In this document: in pieces, positions 24,801 through 36,800 of the stretch | Layout: each line of letters starts with the position of its first letter | Position numbering within the stretch: the first letter of the stretch is position 1 | NCBI GenBank assembly: GCA_007922195.1 | Contig: ML681992.1 | Coordinates: forward strand, 3,841,569 to 3,905,568 | DNA: 64,000 nucleotides | Reading direction: 5' to 3' | Source: Podocnemis expansa | Taxonomy: Eukaryota; Chordata; Testudines; Podocnemididae | Program-made: the position numbers and the translations under genes | Notes under the pieces: generated by a model | Database searches by the model: none | What the model was told of the DNA's origin: nothing | What the model saw: the letters and a program-made list of their open reading frames with translations, nothing else

Positions 24801-27800
24801 TATAACTCCTCCATGTGGATGACTGGGGTGCGAACTAAAACTTCTTCACATTAATGTAGTCCTGTTTGAACGGATTACATTAAGGTAAACTAGGAACTTT
24901 TACAGCTGTAGTCATAGCATCCACACGACTGAGTTACAGTGCAGCATATTCACACCCTTGTCATCCAAACTGCTGGACAGTGTAGATAACCCTTAGCCAC
25001 AAATCCCAAGACTCTGCTGGAACCTTCTCACTCCCAGCAGGCTTTGCTTTCTCTGCACTTTTCCCTCACTGCTTAGCTTCCAGCTGTTTTTTACAGGGGA
25101 ATTGCCTGATCCATGTCAAGTGTGTTGCTTCTAGTAATCTATGTTGAATAGCCCCAAAAGTCTCCAGCCCATACTGGGCTAGCTACCCACTTACACTCAC
25201 TAATATTTCCTTTAGGAGCTAACATTTTTTCCGCAATTATAAAGAATTTTGGGAGCCAGATTCTACCAGGAAATCTACAGCAATTATTTCAGAGAAGTGA
25301 TGCACATGACAAACTTTTAAATATGACTACACAACCAGTGGCTTTGAGTCTCTGAACCACAGCAGGCCAACACAGACTCACAGAGCTCTCACTACCATGC
25401 TAAAAATAAGAGTGGTAAAAATAGTCCTGTCCCTAGGCCTCAGAGCCTGACCTCCAGCCTAAGCCACAACATCTACACCATTATTTTAGCACCATGATGT
25501 GAGCCTGAGTCGGTAGACCTGGACTCAGAGACTCACTGATATGTCCTGATGCTTCCTGAGCATATTGGCTCTCTGGGGCTGAAAAAAGTAACAAATTTAT
25601 CCAAGACTTTCCATTGACTTCAGTGGGCATTGATCAAGACTCCACACTCAAAATTGTATCCAATCCAGTCTTCATTAGACTTGAGTCCCTAAACAAAGGG
25701 GTTATTTTAGCACAGTACACTAATACAAATATGATTCATCCATCCTGAAATGGATTACAATGAAGGCCAGTTGAAGAGAAAGAGTTATTTCAGCCTTTAG
25801 GTAGAATAACTTTCACGAGAGCTCTTCAGATGTGGAAACACTAAACAGATGGTTGGATAAATATACTTTTGTACAGGTATCTACAAATGTAAAGATCACA
25901 GTGCAAACATGAAAAAGAATGTCAATGATATAAAGATTTGGAGCATTCTCTAAAAAAAATGATTTCCATACAAATAGAACAGTTTGGGAAAGATATAATC
26001 TTCTTGTACATGTTACATCTGACTTAAAACTGTACCCATTTTTCCTTAATGACATTTCAGAAGGAAAGAAGCATCCCTCAACAGGAATAAACAGAAGTAT
26101 ATTAATGTGTTGAACTAGCAATTCTATACTTATGGACTCAAATAGCATTTCCATTATTAGTCCTAATCTTCAGCTGCTTATCAGTTCCCTAAATATTATT
26201 TTCTGGGCTGAAATTGCTCATGCATATTCTCAGACCTAAAACAAATTTCTTGGATTAAAAATTAGTTTGGCCATTTTTGAATTATCTTAATATGACTTAA
26301 AAGTAGTTTTTCACCACTCACAATTTTTCTCAGATCAATGGCTTTTTAAAAAATTAATATGGGTACAGTTTTTCATGAAGATGAAAGCTATGATGGTCTA
26401 CTATCCTGGTGACATCTCCTTCAGATTCCCAACCAGGGCTTTATAGCAACCATAGAAGAGACTTCCCCAAATAATCCTTTCTCCACTATCCACTGAAACA
26501 CAATACATACTGGGGTAGGTCTTTGGGAGTTTAGTCAATGGTACATCGATACTCATGCCTGGCAGATACAATGAAATAAACCCATACTTACGTGTCTGAC
26601 TACTGAATCTCAATGACTTAATTTAAGGAGATGAGCCAAGATAAGACAAACCTCTTTTCAAAATCATATTTTTTTTACAAAATGGTGGCTCAACTAATTT
26701 TTGGGTCTGAAGGAAGCTATTAAACATAGACTCATTGAAATGTAAGACTGGAAGGGACATCAGTAGATCATCTAGTCCAGTCACCTGTGCTAAGGTGTGA
26801 CTCAGTATTATCCAGACCATCACTGACAGGTGTTTGTCTAATGTTATTAAAAACCATCTTTCATAGAGAGTCCACAACCACCCTATGCCATTTGTTCCAG
26901 TGCTTAACTGCTCTTGTATTTAGGAAGATTTTCTCAATAGACTAAATTAAATCTCCCATCTTGCAATTTAAACCAACTGCTTCTTGTCCTATCCTCAGCG
27001 TGCAAGGCCTGATGCCTTGTTCTTTGGCTAAGCTTAGGCCTTGTTCTTAGACTAAGCAGTAACAGCCATATAAGACAGCATCCATTGAATTATATAGCAT
27101 GGGGTCATATCTTCCCATCCTGAAACTACTTCAAAACAATGTAATAGGCTCTTGAGAAGGTGATGCAATCCTAATGATTCTTACCATCACCAAATAAAGA
27201 AACAAATTTTTAGTTGCTTAAAGAAAACTTTGCTCGACAACTTTCTGTCTGGCAAGGCATGCCTTATCAATAGTTGTGGTCCTAAACTTCTTACTATTTT
27301 ATCTTTATGGTCCCCACTTTCCTATTGTGTATCTAAATGATTTCTGTCTTGTTCTTTAATTGTTTCTGTACATTGCATAACTAAGTGTCTTATTTAAATA
27401 AATTAAGGTAGTGGGAATATGATTGGTTAAAGGACTTTTTCATAGTGTGCTAAGAGTGCTGTTTTGGAATATTAGGCTAGAACAATTAGCTAAGGTACAG
27501 CTAAGCAGGGCCTAAGTTTTAACTCTACAAAGTGGGGTCCAAAAGAAAGTTCTCTGGAACCTAACTCCAGGATGCAGCCCTAGAAGATCAGAGCTGCTAG
27601 ACCTCAACACCCTGCCAAACAAACTGCAAACGCTGGAGACCCCAGCTGATCTAATCCTGACTGGCTATCAGAAGTTTGTCTTTCTTATTGGGAGTGGTGA
27701 GCATTGTATGCTTAGCATATATATTCTGTTTTGGTAATTGGTAATAAATAGAGAATAAGCACATTACTGTGTAAGGCTCCTTCACTGGTAAAAGACCCTT

Positions 27801-30800
27801 AAAAGCCCCAGAAAATTATACCCAGAACTGTAAGAATTTGAAAAGGGTGGGTACTTCAACTCATCAGGTTACACTTGGGCTATGTCTACACACAAGGCTT
27901 TATTTCGAAATAAGTCATTTTGAAATGACTTATTTTGAAATAAAGCCTTTATTCCGAAACGTGTTTTGAAGGAAGGGCCTTCCTCTCAGGACCCTGTCCA
28001 GGGTGCTGAGGGGGGGCAAGCGGCAGGGCACGGGGGGCTGCCCCCAAGACCAGCGGGGAACCCTGCGGAGGGGCGCCGATGCCCCGCTCTCCCCGCCGTT
28101 GGGGCTGCTCAGGAGCCCTGCGGCCGGGTGCTGGGGCTCCCCAGTCTCCCTGCTGCCCGGGCTGCTGCCAAACCCCACAGTGGGGTCCGGGGGCGCCCGC
28201 CTCTCCCTGCCGCCAGGGCCAGCGGCAAAGCCCGGGGCAGGGTGCCGGGCCCGTGGCTTTTCCTGGCCGCGGGGGCTGCAGCCAGGGAGCCGGTCCCGAC
28301 CCGGCTCCCCAGCGACTGAGCGGCTGCTGCCATGGGGAGCCGGGTCCCGCCGGCCCCTCAGGCCCTGGGCTCAGCGGGGGCAGCGGCTGCAAGTCCCGCG
28401 GCTCCCCCGCCACCAGCTCGGGGGCCTGCAGCCGGGGCGGGGTGGCCGCACTCACCCCGCGCCCCGTTGCGGGGATGTTCCCTCTAAGCCGGTGATGCAG
28501 CTGAGCAACTTATGGATGCAGCTGAGCAAGTTCCTGGGCCCGGGTCAGGCCCCTGAGCCACTGCCCATCGGCTCCCCAAGTGCATCCATAACTTGATGTT
28601 GCATCACCAACTTAGAGAGGGAACATCGTATAGATTTTCTGATTGAGATGCCTCTTCAAATAGTTAATCTTCCATGAACTCCATGTCTTTCCTTTAGCAA
28701 AATCACAGCTTGTCTTGGCTTCTGCACATGACAAGCATAATATGCCATAGTCCTCAGAGTAAGAAAATAGCTGACCCAATTTGACATGCTGCACCTCTCC
28801 AGATTCCATAGTCTCAGTTGCAATTAATTCATTTAGCCATGTCATCTTAAAACTTCCAATACTTTTATATTTCTTGCAATCACTGCAATTGTCTTCCACC
28901 ACACTGTTGGCTGTACGCTTTGTCATTTTGTGTTATGAATTTGTGAAGCTGCTTGTGGGACAGCTTCTGATTTTTTGGTTGTCTGTAATCTCAGCTCACC
29001 TTTAGAAGATGGGAAACTATATAAGCAAATGTGTGAGCAATTACACAGATAAGAGCTGATGATCACCAATAGCCAAGAATCTATATATATATATTTTTTT
29101 TTTTTTACAGATTCCTAATGAATGTGCCAATTCTGACTAGATCTCACTCACTGAGCTAAATGAAGTCACCCTGATTTAGGCCTATATATTACTTGAGTTG
29201 ATGTTAATTAAGGTCAATGACAGTTTTTCCACTTTACTTAAAAAGTTAGATCAGGCTGCCTTCTCTTTCTGCTACAGTCCCCATCTACCAGTTTTGTGCT
29301 GTTCTTGACTGCAAGTTTTGAACTTTCCTTTGCCAGCTTCCACCTGAAAACAGAGCTGTGCTAAAAATACATGGAGGGGACACCTCCTCCTAAAGCCATT
29401 GTTTATGACACTTGGTAAAGATGTCAAAATGGGAGGACATGCAGTTTGCCTACAATGTATTGTCAGGGCCATTCACTTAAATGTGAGCACAGGTGGGGTG
29501 TGCCTCTTGGATACCACAGAGCCAAGCATGTGTGAATACCTAGTATAGTGAGCCATTGAGAGATCCTGGGATGGAAAGTGCTGTAAAAATGCTGTGTGTT
29601 AATAAAGTAACATAAGGCTCTATACAGTTTTCTGTGTTTCTTCTGAATCTTGGGTGGAATTTGTGTGTTGTGTTTACCTATCCCACTGTTTCCCAACCAG
29701 TGTGCCACAGCGCACAGGTGTGCCACAGAGTTTTTTGAAAAACTACTCAAAGAGCTCTGGATTGGCTCATGAAAATATATGGCTTCATTTGGAAACTACA
29801 TGGCAGTGTGCGTCAAATGAATTAAAGGTAGCAAGGAGTGCCACTGCAATGGCAGAGAAAACATTGCGAATCACTGACATGTGGCAGCAATGACTTGAAA
29901 AGGAAACAATATGTTTCCTTACAAATCAACACTCCCCTCCCCACTGCGTGGCATGAGCTTACCCCCGCTTCTAATCTGCCCCCAGCCCCGGAGCCCCCAC
30001 ACTGGCTCCTCCACTCACCCGCCTCCGCTCCCCGCCAGCCCTGACCGCCCGGCTTTTCCGCTCCCTGCCAGCCCCGATTCTCCACTCCCCACCAGCCCCA
30101 ATCGCCCAGCTTTCAGTTCCCCGCCAGCCCCGATCCTCCGCTCCCCATGAACCCTGATCTCCCGGCTCTTCCGCTTCCCGCCAGCCCTGATCCTCTGCTT
30201 CTTGCCAGCCCCAATCGCCCGGCTCTTCCGCTCCCCTCCAGCCCCGATCCTCCACTCCCCGCCAGCCCCGATCTCCCAGCTCTTCTGCTCCCCACCAGCC
30301 CCGATCCTCGGCTCCCCACCAGCCCCAATCCCCCGGTTCCTCCGCTTCTGCTCCCTTCCAGCCCCTCCTGAGGCTTCCTGGCACCCAGGAGAAATGCTTC
30401 TGGGGCCAGGCATGGCTTGTGGCTGCTGGACCTGCGCTGGGGTCAGCGCTTGCTGCGCCAGTGAGCGGCAGAAGCTGCGCTACTGCTCACTGGCGCAGCT
30501 TAGAGGGAACATTGGTGCAGCCCCCAGTGGGGTGGCCACAACCAGGGAGGCTCACCCCGCGCCCTGCTGGGAGGCTCTGCGGCCACCCCGCCCCGGCTGC
30601 AGGCCCCCGAGCTGGTGGTGGGGGAGCTGCGGGACTCGCAGCCGCTGCCCCCACTGAGCCCAGGGCCTGAGGGATGGCGGGACCTGGCTCCCCGTGGCAG
30701 CGGCTGCTCAGTCGCTGGGGAGCCGGGTTGGGACCGGCTCCCTGGCTGCAGCCCCCGCGGCCGGGAAAAGCCACGGCCCCGGCACCTGCCCCGGGCTTTG

Positions 30801-33800
30801 CCGCCGGCCCTGGCGGCAGGGAGAGCCGGGCGCCCCCGGACCCCACTGTGGGGTTTGGCAGCAGCCCGGGCAGCGGGGAGAGCGGGGAGCCCCAGCACCC
30901 TGCCGCAGGGCTTCTGAGCAGCCCCAGCGGCAGGGAGAACGGGGCATCGGCACCCCTCTGCAGGGCTCCCCCCTGGTCTTGGGGGCAGACCCCTGTGCCC
31001 TGCCGCTTGTCCCCCCTCAGCACCCTGGACAGGGTGCTGAGGGGAAGGCTCTTCCTCCCAGGGTGCTTTGCACTCTGGGAGGAAGTTCGAATCCTGTTGT
31101 TCCGGAATCCATTTATTCCGAAACAACAGGTCCAAATGGCATTATTTCGAAATGACCATTTCGAAATAACAGCCATTTTGAAAAAATCCAGGTTTAACTG
31201 TTTCGAAAGGACGATTCTTATTTCGAAAGGACAGGATCTGTCCTTTCGAAATAAGAAAATGTCATGTAGACTTAATTTCTTTTATTTTGAAATAACGAGT
31301 GTTATTTCGAAATAAAAGTGCCGTGTAGACATAGCCTTGGAGTCCTATGGTCTGGGAATGTGTGACGCTGAGCCCTAAGGTGTGACTTGGGTAAAAGTAG
31401 GTGCCTTTGCCCCAGAGGCATCACTGGCTGGCGGAGGGACCCGGGGCATGGGCCCAAGCCCCGCCCCTGGCCCACAGGCCCCACCCCCAGGATGCAGGCC
31501 CCACCCCCCTGGCCAGGGACAGGGCCAGAAGCCACTGCACCGCCACAGGCGGCTAGGCCCCACATCCCTGGCTGGGGACGGGGCCTGAAGCAGCCGCAGG
31601 AGGCCAGGGCATCCCCAGCCGGGAACGGGGCTGGAAGTGGCCGCGGGCGGCGGGGTCCTGCATCCCAGGCCGGGGATGGGGCTGTCGCCAGAGCGGGCTG
31701 CCAGGCCCCAGATTGCCTGCCCCAGCCGCAGGCGGCTGGGCCCCAGATCCCTGGCCAGGGACGGGGCTGCCACGGCTGCTGGTGGCTGGGCTCTGGATCT
31801 ATGGCCCGATTGGGCTGGAGATCCGGGGCACCGGCGCTGGGGTTCAGGGCACGTGCCCTGGGGTGCCCAGTGCCAGCAATGCCTCTGCTTTGCCCTGAAG
31901 CCCTATGGTTTGGAAAAGGGTGGGAGGGTTGCCTTAATAGCCCTTCAGTTGCCTTGCGCCCTATGGATTTGGATAAAAGTGGGGTGGCCTAGTGTGCAGG
32001 TAATAAGTGGTTAAGGAGAACAATTTATCACCCTCTTCTTTATAACAGCCTTTTAGGCACTTGAAGACTGTTACCACCTCCTCCCTCAGTCTTCTCTTCT
32101 CATGACTAAACAAATCCAGTTTCTTTGATCTTTCTTTATAGAACATGTTTTCTAGACTTTTAACAATTTTTGTTACTCTTCTTTGATCTTTCTCCAGTGT
32201 GTTCATATCTTTCCCAAAATGTGGTGCCTAGAACTGGACACAGTGCTACAGTTAAGGCCTCATCCGTGCTGAATAGATTGAAAGAATTATTTCTTGTGTC
32301 CTGCTTATAACACCCTTGCTGATACAGCCCTTAGGGTATGTGTACACTTGAAAGTTAGTTTGAATTAAGGCAGCTTAAGTCAAACTAACTTAGTCCCTGT
32401 CTACACTAGGCTTTCATTAGTTCAAATTAAGAAATTTCTTAATTTGAACTAATGAAAGCTTAGTTCAAATTAGTAAAACCTGCTGGTTAGTTCCAACTAA
32501 GCCCTTAGTTTGATCCTTAGTTCCAACTGGGGGGGGGGTGTAGACTAGGATTAACCCTTAGTTAGCTGGAAAAAGGGCTTTAAAATAAAACCTATTTCAA
32601 AATAAATTTGAAATAGTTTTTTCAAAAAATGCTTATTTTGAAAAATGTTATTTTGAGATAGTTCTCTGTCTTGAAATAAGGCAGTGGTTTGGTTTTTCTG
32701 TTTGTTTGTGCTTCCCCCCCAAAAAAGAGAGTTCACAGTGGACTAATTGAAAAGATGGGCTGCATTTTTCAAAAAAAACCATTGCCACATCCAGCAATGG
32801 CTTTTTTCAAAAAAGCCCTTTTTCCGGCAGGCGACTAGGTTTAACCTAGCCAAAAAAACGCTCCGGTATTTCAAAATACCGAAGCACTTTTTTTTTTCCC
32901 CCAAAAAAAAGCTTCTTTTGAGACAAGGTACTTTTTTGAAAGAATCTGGGTTTCACTTTTTTCAAAAAGCACTCTGGTGTTTCAATACACTGGAGTACTT
33001 TTTTTCAAAAAAGCAAAATGGCTCCCCAGATGCAGGAAGGTTTTTTGGGGGGAAAAGCCTCCTTATCCCAAAAAAATTTTCCAGTGTAGACATGCCCAAT
33101 GAGTTCAAATTAAGGGCAGTTAGTTTGAATTAACAAAGTGGACTAATTCAACTTAACATTATGTCGATTTAGTCCACTTTGTTAATTTGAACTAATAACT
33201 TCAAGCTTAGTTTGAACTAAATTCAAACTTATTAGTTTGAATTAACAAATTTAAACCAACTTTTTCTAGTGTAGACATAACCTTAGAGACCTGCCACTGA
33301 CTGACAAATTCAAGGGACTGTGGAATCTACCCCTTAGCAAATATCCAGGGGACACTGAAGGTGAGTTCAAAAGCCAGGTACCCCAGGAAAAGAGGGAGAG
33401 AAAGGAGCCCAGCAAAACCAGATGACAGTCCAGGTCCATTATGGCCTGTAGCCAAATCAGTGAGTTTCAGCTAGAGTCCTGATAACTCAATGGTGGGACT
33501 CCCTGCTATTATCAGGGCCCTAGGCTGGGATTCAGTGGAGACAGGTGGGCCTGTGTCCCCTTGTGCCCTTACTACCCAACCCTGGAGTTATCACCGCCGA
33601 ACCTGTGCTGCTGCCTCAGCCTTAGCCTGTTTGTTTGCCCTGCTATAGACTATTTAAACTGCTCATACTGCCCTGCGTAAGGGCCTGGGCCTTGGATTGC
33701 TCACCCTACACAAGGCTAGAGATTGGGCTGTAACTATGGAGGGGCCAATGGGGCTTTGCCCCGGGTGTGCCGGAGCAGCTCATTTGAGCCGTTCATTTAA

Positions 33801-36800
33801 AAGGTGCGTTTCGCGGCACCAGCCCCAAGCGCCACTAATGGCAAGGGACGCGTTCCAATCGGAACACACCCTGGGCAGCAAATCACCACATTACAGCTCT
33901 GGCTAGAGACCATTTATTTTACCTGCTCCACCCTGCCTAAGGGTCAGGACCCAGGGCTTTGGGGCTGCCCAGCTAAACTGAAGAGGCCAGAATTGTTAAT
34001 CTACTCTCTAGCTGAGCCTTCCCTGCAAGATGCTGAAGCCAAGAGGGATGGCTTCCCTCAGAGACTAACAGTAAGGGAGGGTTACTACCTCCTCTGCCCC
34101 CGTCCATGCTGGGGTTTACACAGGCCAACACACCATCTCAGAAATCTATGCATAAGCCATGTTTTGGGGTACAGACCAATATTCACTACACACCCCCACA
34201 TTCATCACAGTGATCTTCAGTGGGGTTTGAGCAGTTCTTAGGCCTTGTACTGACCCTGTGCCAAAGGGTGAATTTCACCCTTAAAGTAATATAATATTCA
34301 GCAATTTTAGGCATGTGTAAGAAAAATTCCTATCTAGTTTTTCTTGCTCTGCAGGCATTGTAACACTGAAAGGGCAGGGACAAAATCAGTAATGCTCATT
34401 TATTGTGTCAGTTACCTGAAACTGGTATTTATCAACACAAGTTTCTCAGCATGCAAACAGACACTCCTCCATGATACAGGTGAGGGATGAGAGTGGAAGA
34501 ATGAGGAAGGAGAAGGAAAGCGTACAGTGAAAAATAATGGAGAGGGGAAAGGGGGATAGAAATGACATGACCAAGTGGCTAGCACCTCTGCTTAACATGC
34601 GGAAGGTCCTGGGTTCAATTCCCAGGGGGTTGGACTTGATGATCTCATGAGGTCCCTTCCAGCCCTATGAATGATTGATTGATTGAAACAATTCTGAGAA
34701 GTTGCATGTGCAAGTGTATCAGCCACAAGCAAATCTGACTTCCATGATCACATGAGCTTGTCACCTGCATGTCATACAACCCTGAGATCAAAAGGAATAT
34801 TTCCAAAAGAATAATCTGTCTTAGTTTTCATCTTTGTTGAGCAGCTATGTTTTTTCTTTTCCTATTTTTATTGCATAAGCATGTTCTGGGCATTGTGGTC
34901 AAAGCACTGGAAGGTACATTCTCCACTTGAGATCAAGGTGATAGTCCTCTCATCTAATGAGGTGCACAATGACAGCCATATTCCTCTTCACTGTTGGGAG
35001 GAAGACCTGATTCCTGCATTATTCTAAATGCTTTTTTTTTTCAAAGTCATAATTATACTGGCATCATTTTTTAAATAGAAAACTGCGACCTGCAAAAAAG
35101 CAGCCAACCACTGCCAGCTGTGCTGCTTAATTTTTTCATAACCATAATTACACTGGCAACATTACAAGTTGCAGGTGACAAATTAGTCCAATAGTATCAG
35201 CTTTCAGTTTTTGCTGATTTGAAATACCAGATAATCTCTTAGCTATGAAAGTTTGGGAGTGTTTGGAACGCAAAGCTTTACTTCAGACCCCTCTATCATT
35301 TCATCAAGGATGAACTGGGAGATGCAGCTCTTTTGATTTTATTGTTTCATTTTGTTTATAGGTATTTTCAGGAAATAAGTAGTGTGCTCGTTTACACACT
35401 GAGGAGTACCTTTACAACTAGAAAGGTGAGAAACATCAAAAATGGCTTAAGAAACACATTTACATGAGGCAAGTACAAATATGCACATAGATTGAAGCAT
35501 CTTCAGTCCTTATACATACATTTAAATTTACTTCAGCTTAATGACAAATAGGTTAATGCCTGGTATCTTTCTTCTTTTTATATCTAAACAACATAATAAC
35601 TAACTACGAAATTATCACACCCCTGTAGTTAGACAAAAACATTTTGTTTTCATTTCTGACTGTGGTGTTTTGGATTACCTAGGGTCAGTGGGGTTGCCAT
35701 AGTGATAAATGGGAGAGTCGTTTAGGTGCTAGGAAAACCTGTCTGTCTCCTCTCTCTCTCTCAGTTCTTTCAATAAAGACTTCTTGTACAGCTCTGAATA
35801 TGCTGTCCTCTTATTGGATTATAATCCCCCTTAAAACTCTACACTGACCTAATGTGTCTCTTTCCCTGGAATCACATTAGAGGCTGTGTTACACTATGCC
35901 TACCTTGATGCATTGTAACACTGTTCAGCTGATCAGACTCAGCACAATAAAGTACAGTGAAGTTTGAATTAGGTCAAGATATTTTTCAGTATCTAGAACT
36001 GGAAGTGAAACATAAGGGCCAGTTCCTGAGCTGGTATATGCTGGCATAGCATCATTGATTTCAAGAAAAATTCATCAGCTGAAGATCTAGCCATTAGAAC
36101 TGAGCTCCTTCCCCCACCTCACCCCACCCCGTTGTTTTTCTTTTGTTTTGTTTTTGTTTTTGTTTTTAATATAGAAAACTACAAGAAGACTGCAAACAAA
36201 ATCAACCAACTCCTGCCAGCTGTACTCAGTCCTTACTCAGGCTAAACTTTCATCGCGGATTTTCACTTCAGTAGAAGATTGGCTTCTGGATCCCATAAGA
36301 CTAACTTGCCTTTGTAGTCACTGTTTTCCATTATATTCAGCAGTAATGTAAGGAACATAGAACTTGTATACTTTAAGGCTGTGTTCTCACACAGCCAGTT
36401 ATTTTGATATGGTTGTTTCGCAACAACCGTATATCGAAATAACGCTTATTTCAAAACACCTTATTTCGAATTAACAAAATGTTAATTTGAAATAAGGGAA
36501 AAGGCGGGAAACGAAATAGCAGGTTCAAACTGTGAATTTGCTATTTCACTTCGGCAGAGGGCTGCAGGCACCGGTGGGGTTCAGCGCTGCCCAGCACTGC
36601 TCCCCGCCGGTGCTTGCAGCCCCGCTGCACGCCGTGAACTGTTGTTTCAGAACATCGGAACAACACGTTCGCACAGCGTTGTTTCGAAACAACCGTGGCG
36701 AAACAACATTGTTTCGCCCATGGACTAGGTTTAACTTGTTTCAAAACAACGTGGTTGTTTCGAAACAACGGCTTCCGTTGTGTCGAAACAACTGTGCATC

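Larger units (their letters stand above)
27878..31336. mobile_element. 3.46-kb inverted-repeat element with GGCTATGTCTACAC ends and TTG target duplication
   Basis: Starts GGCTATGTCTACAC, ends GTGTAGACATAGCC, and is flanked by TTG at 27875-27877 and 31337-31339. Beyond the short ends, two long arms (about 27878-28455 and 30572-31336) are reverse complements with high identity. They comprise ATTTCGAAAT words at the tips and about 450 bp of GC-rich DNA inside. The loop holds a small inverted-repeat unit (28475-28627), a hAT-like piece (29688-29877) and a minisatellite (30020-30365). No transposase is encoded. The apparent frames of 150-230 codons in the arms are mirror images in the two arms and reflect GC content. 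Confidence 0.85.

Noticed and set aside
29971..30413. Gly/Glu/Arg repeat peptides resembling silk- or collagen-like proteins
   Set aside because: Produced by the roughly 55-bp minisatellite at 30020-30365 in different frames; no start context or signal peptide.
27949..31315. Open frames of about 100-230 codons on both strands in GC-rich DNA
   Set aside because: They occur in several overlapping frames on both strands, mirror each other in the two arms of an inverted repeat, and are low-complexity Pro/Gly/Ala/Arg with no domain. They come from GC content and lack of stops.
33804..34241. 145-codon plus-strand frame
   Set aside because: No domain, no splice or start context, and it runs into the duplicated block whose other copy does not keep the frame.
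34574..34640. A functional tRNA gene
   Set aside because: Only the A-box- and B-box-like sites are tRNA-like, the acceptor stem does not close, and a CR1-like tail follows. It is a SINE.
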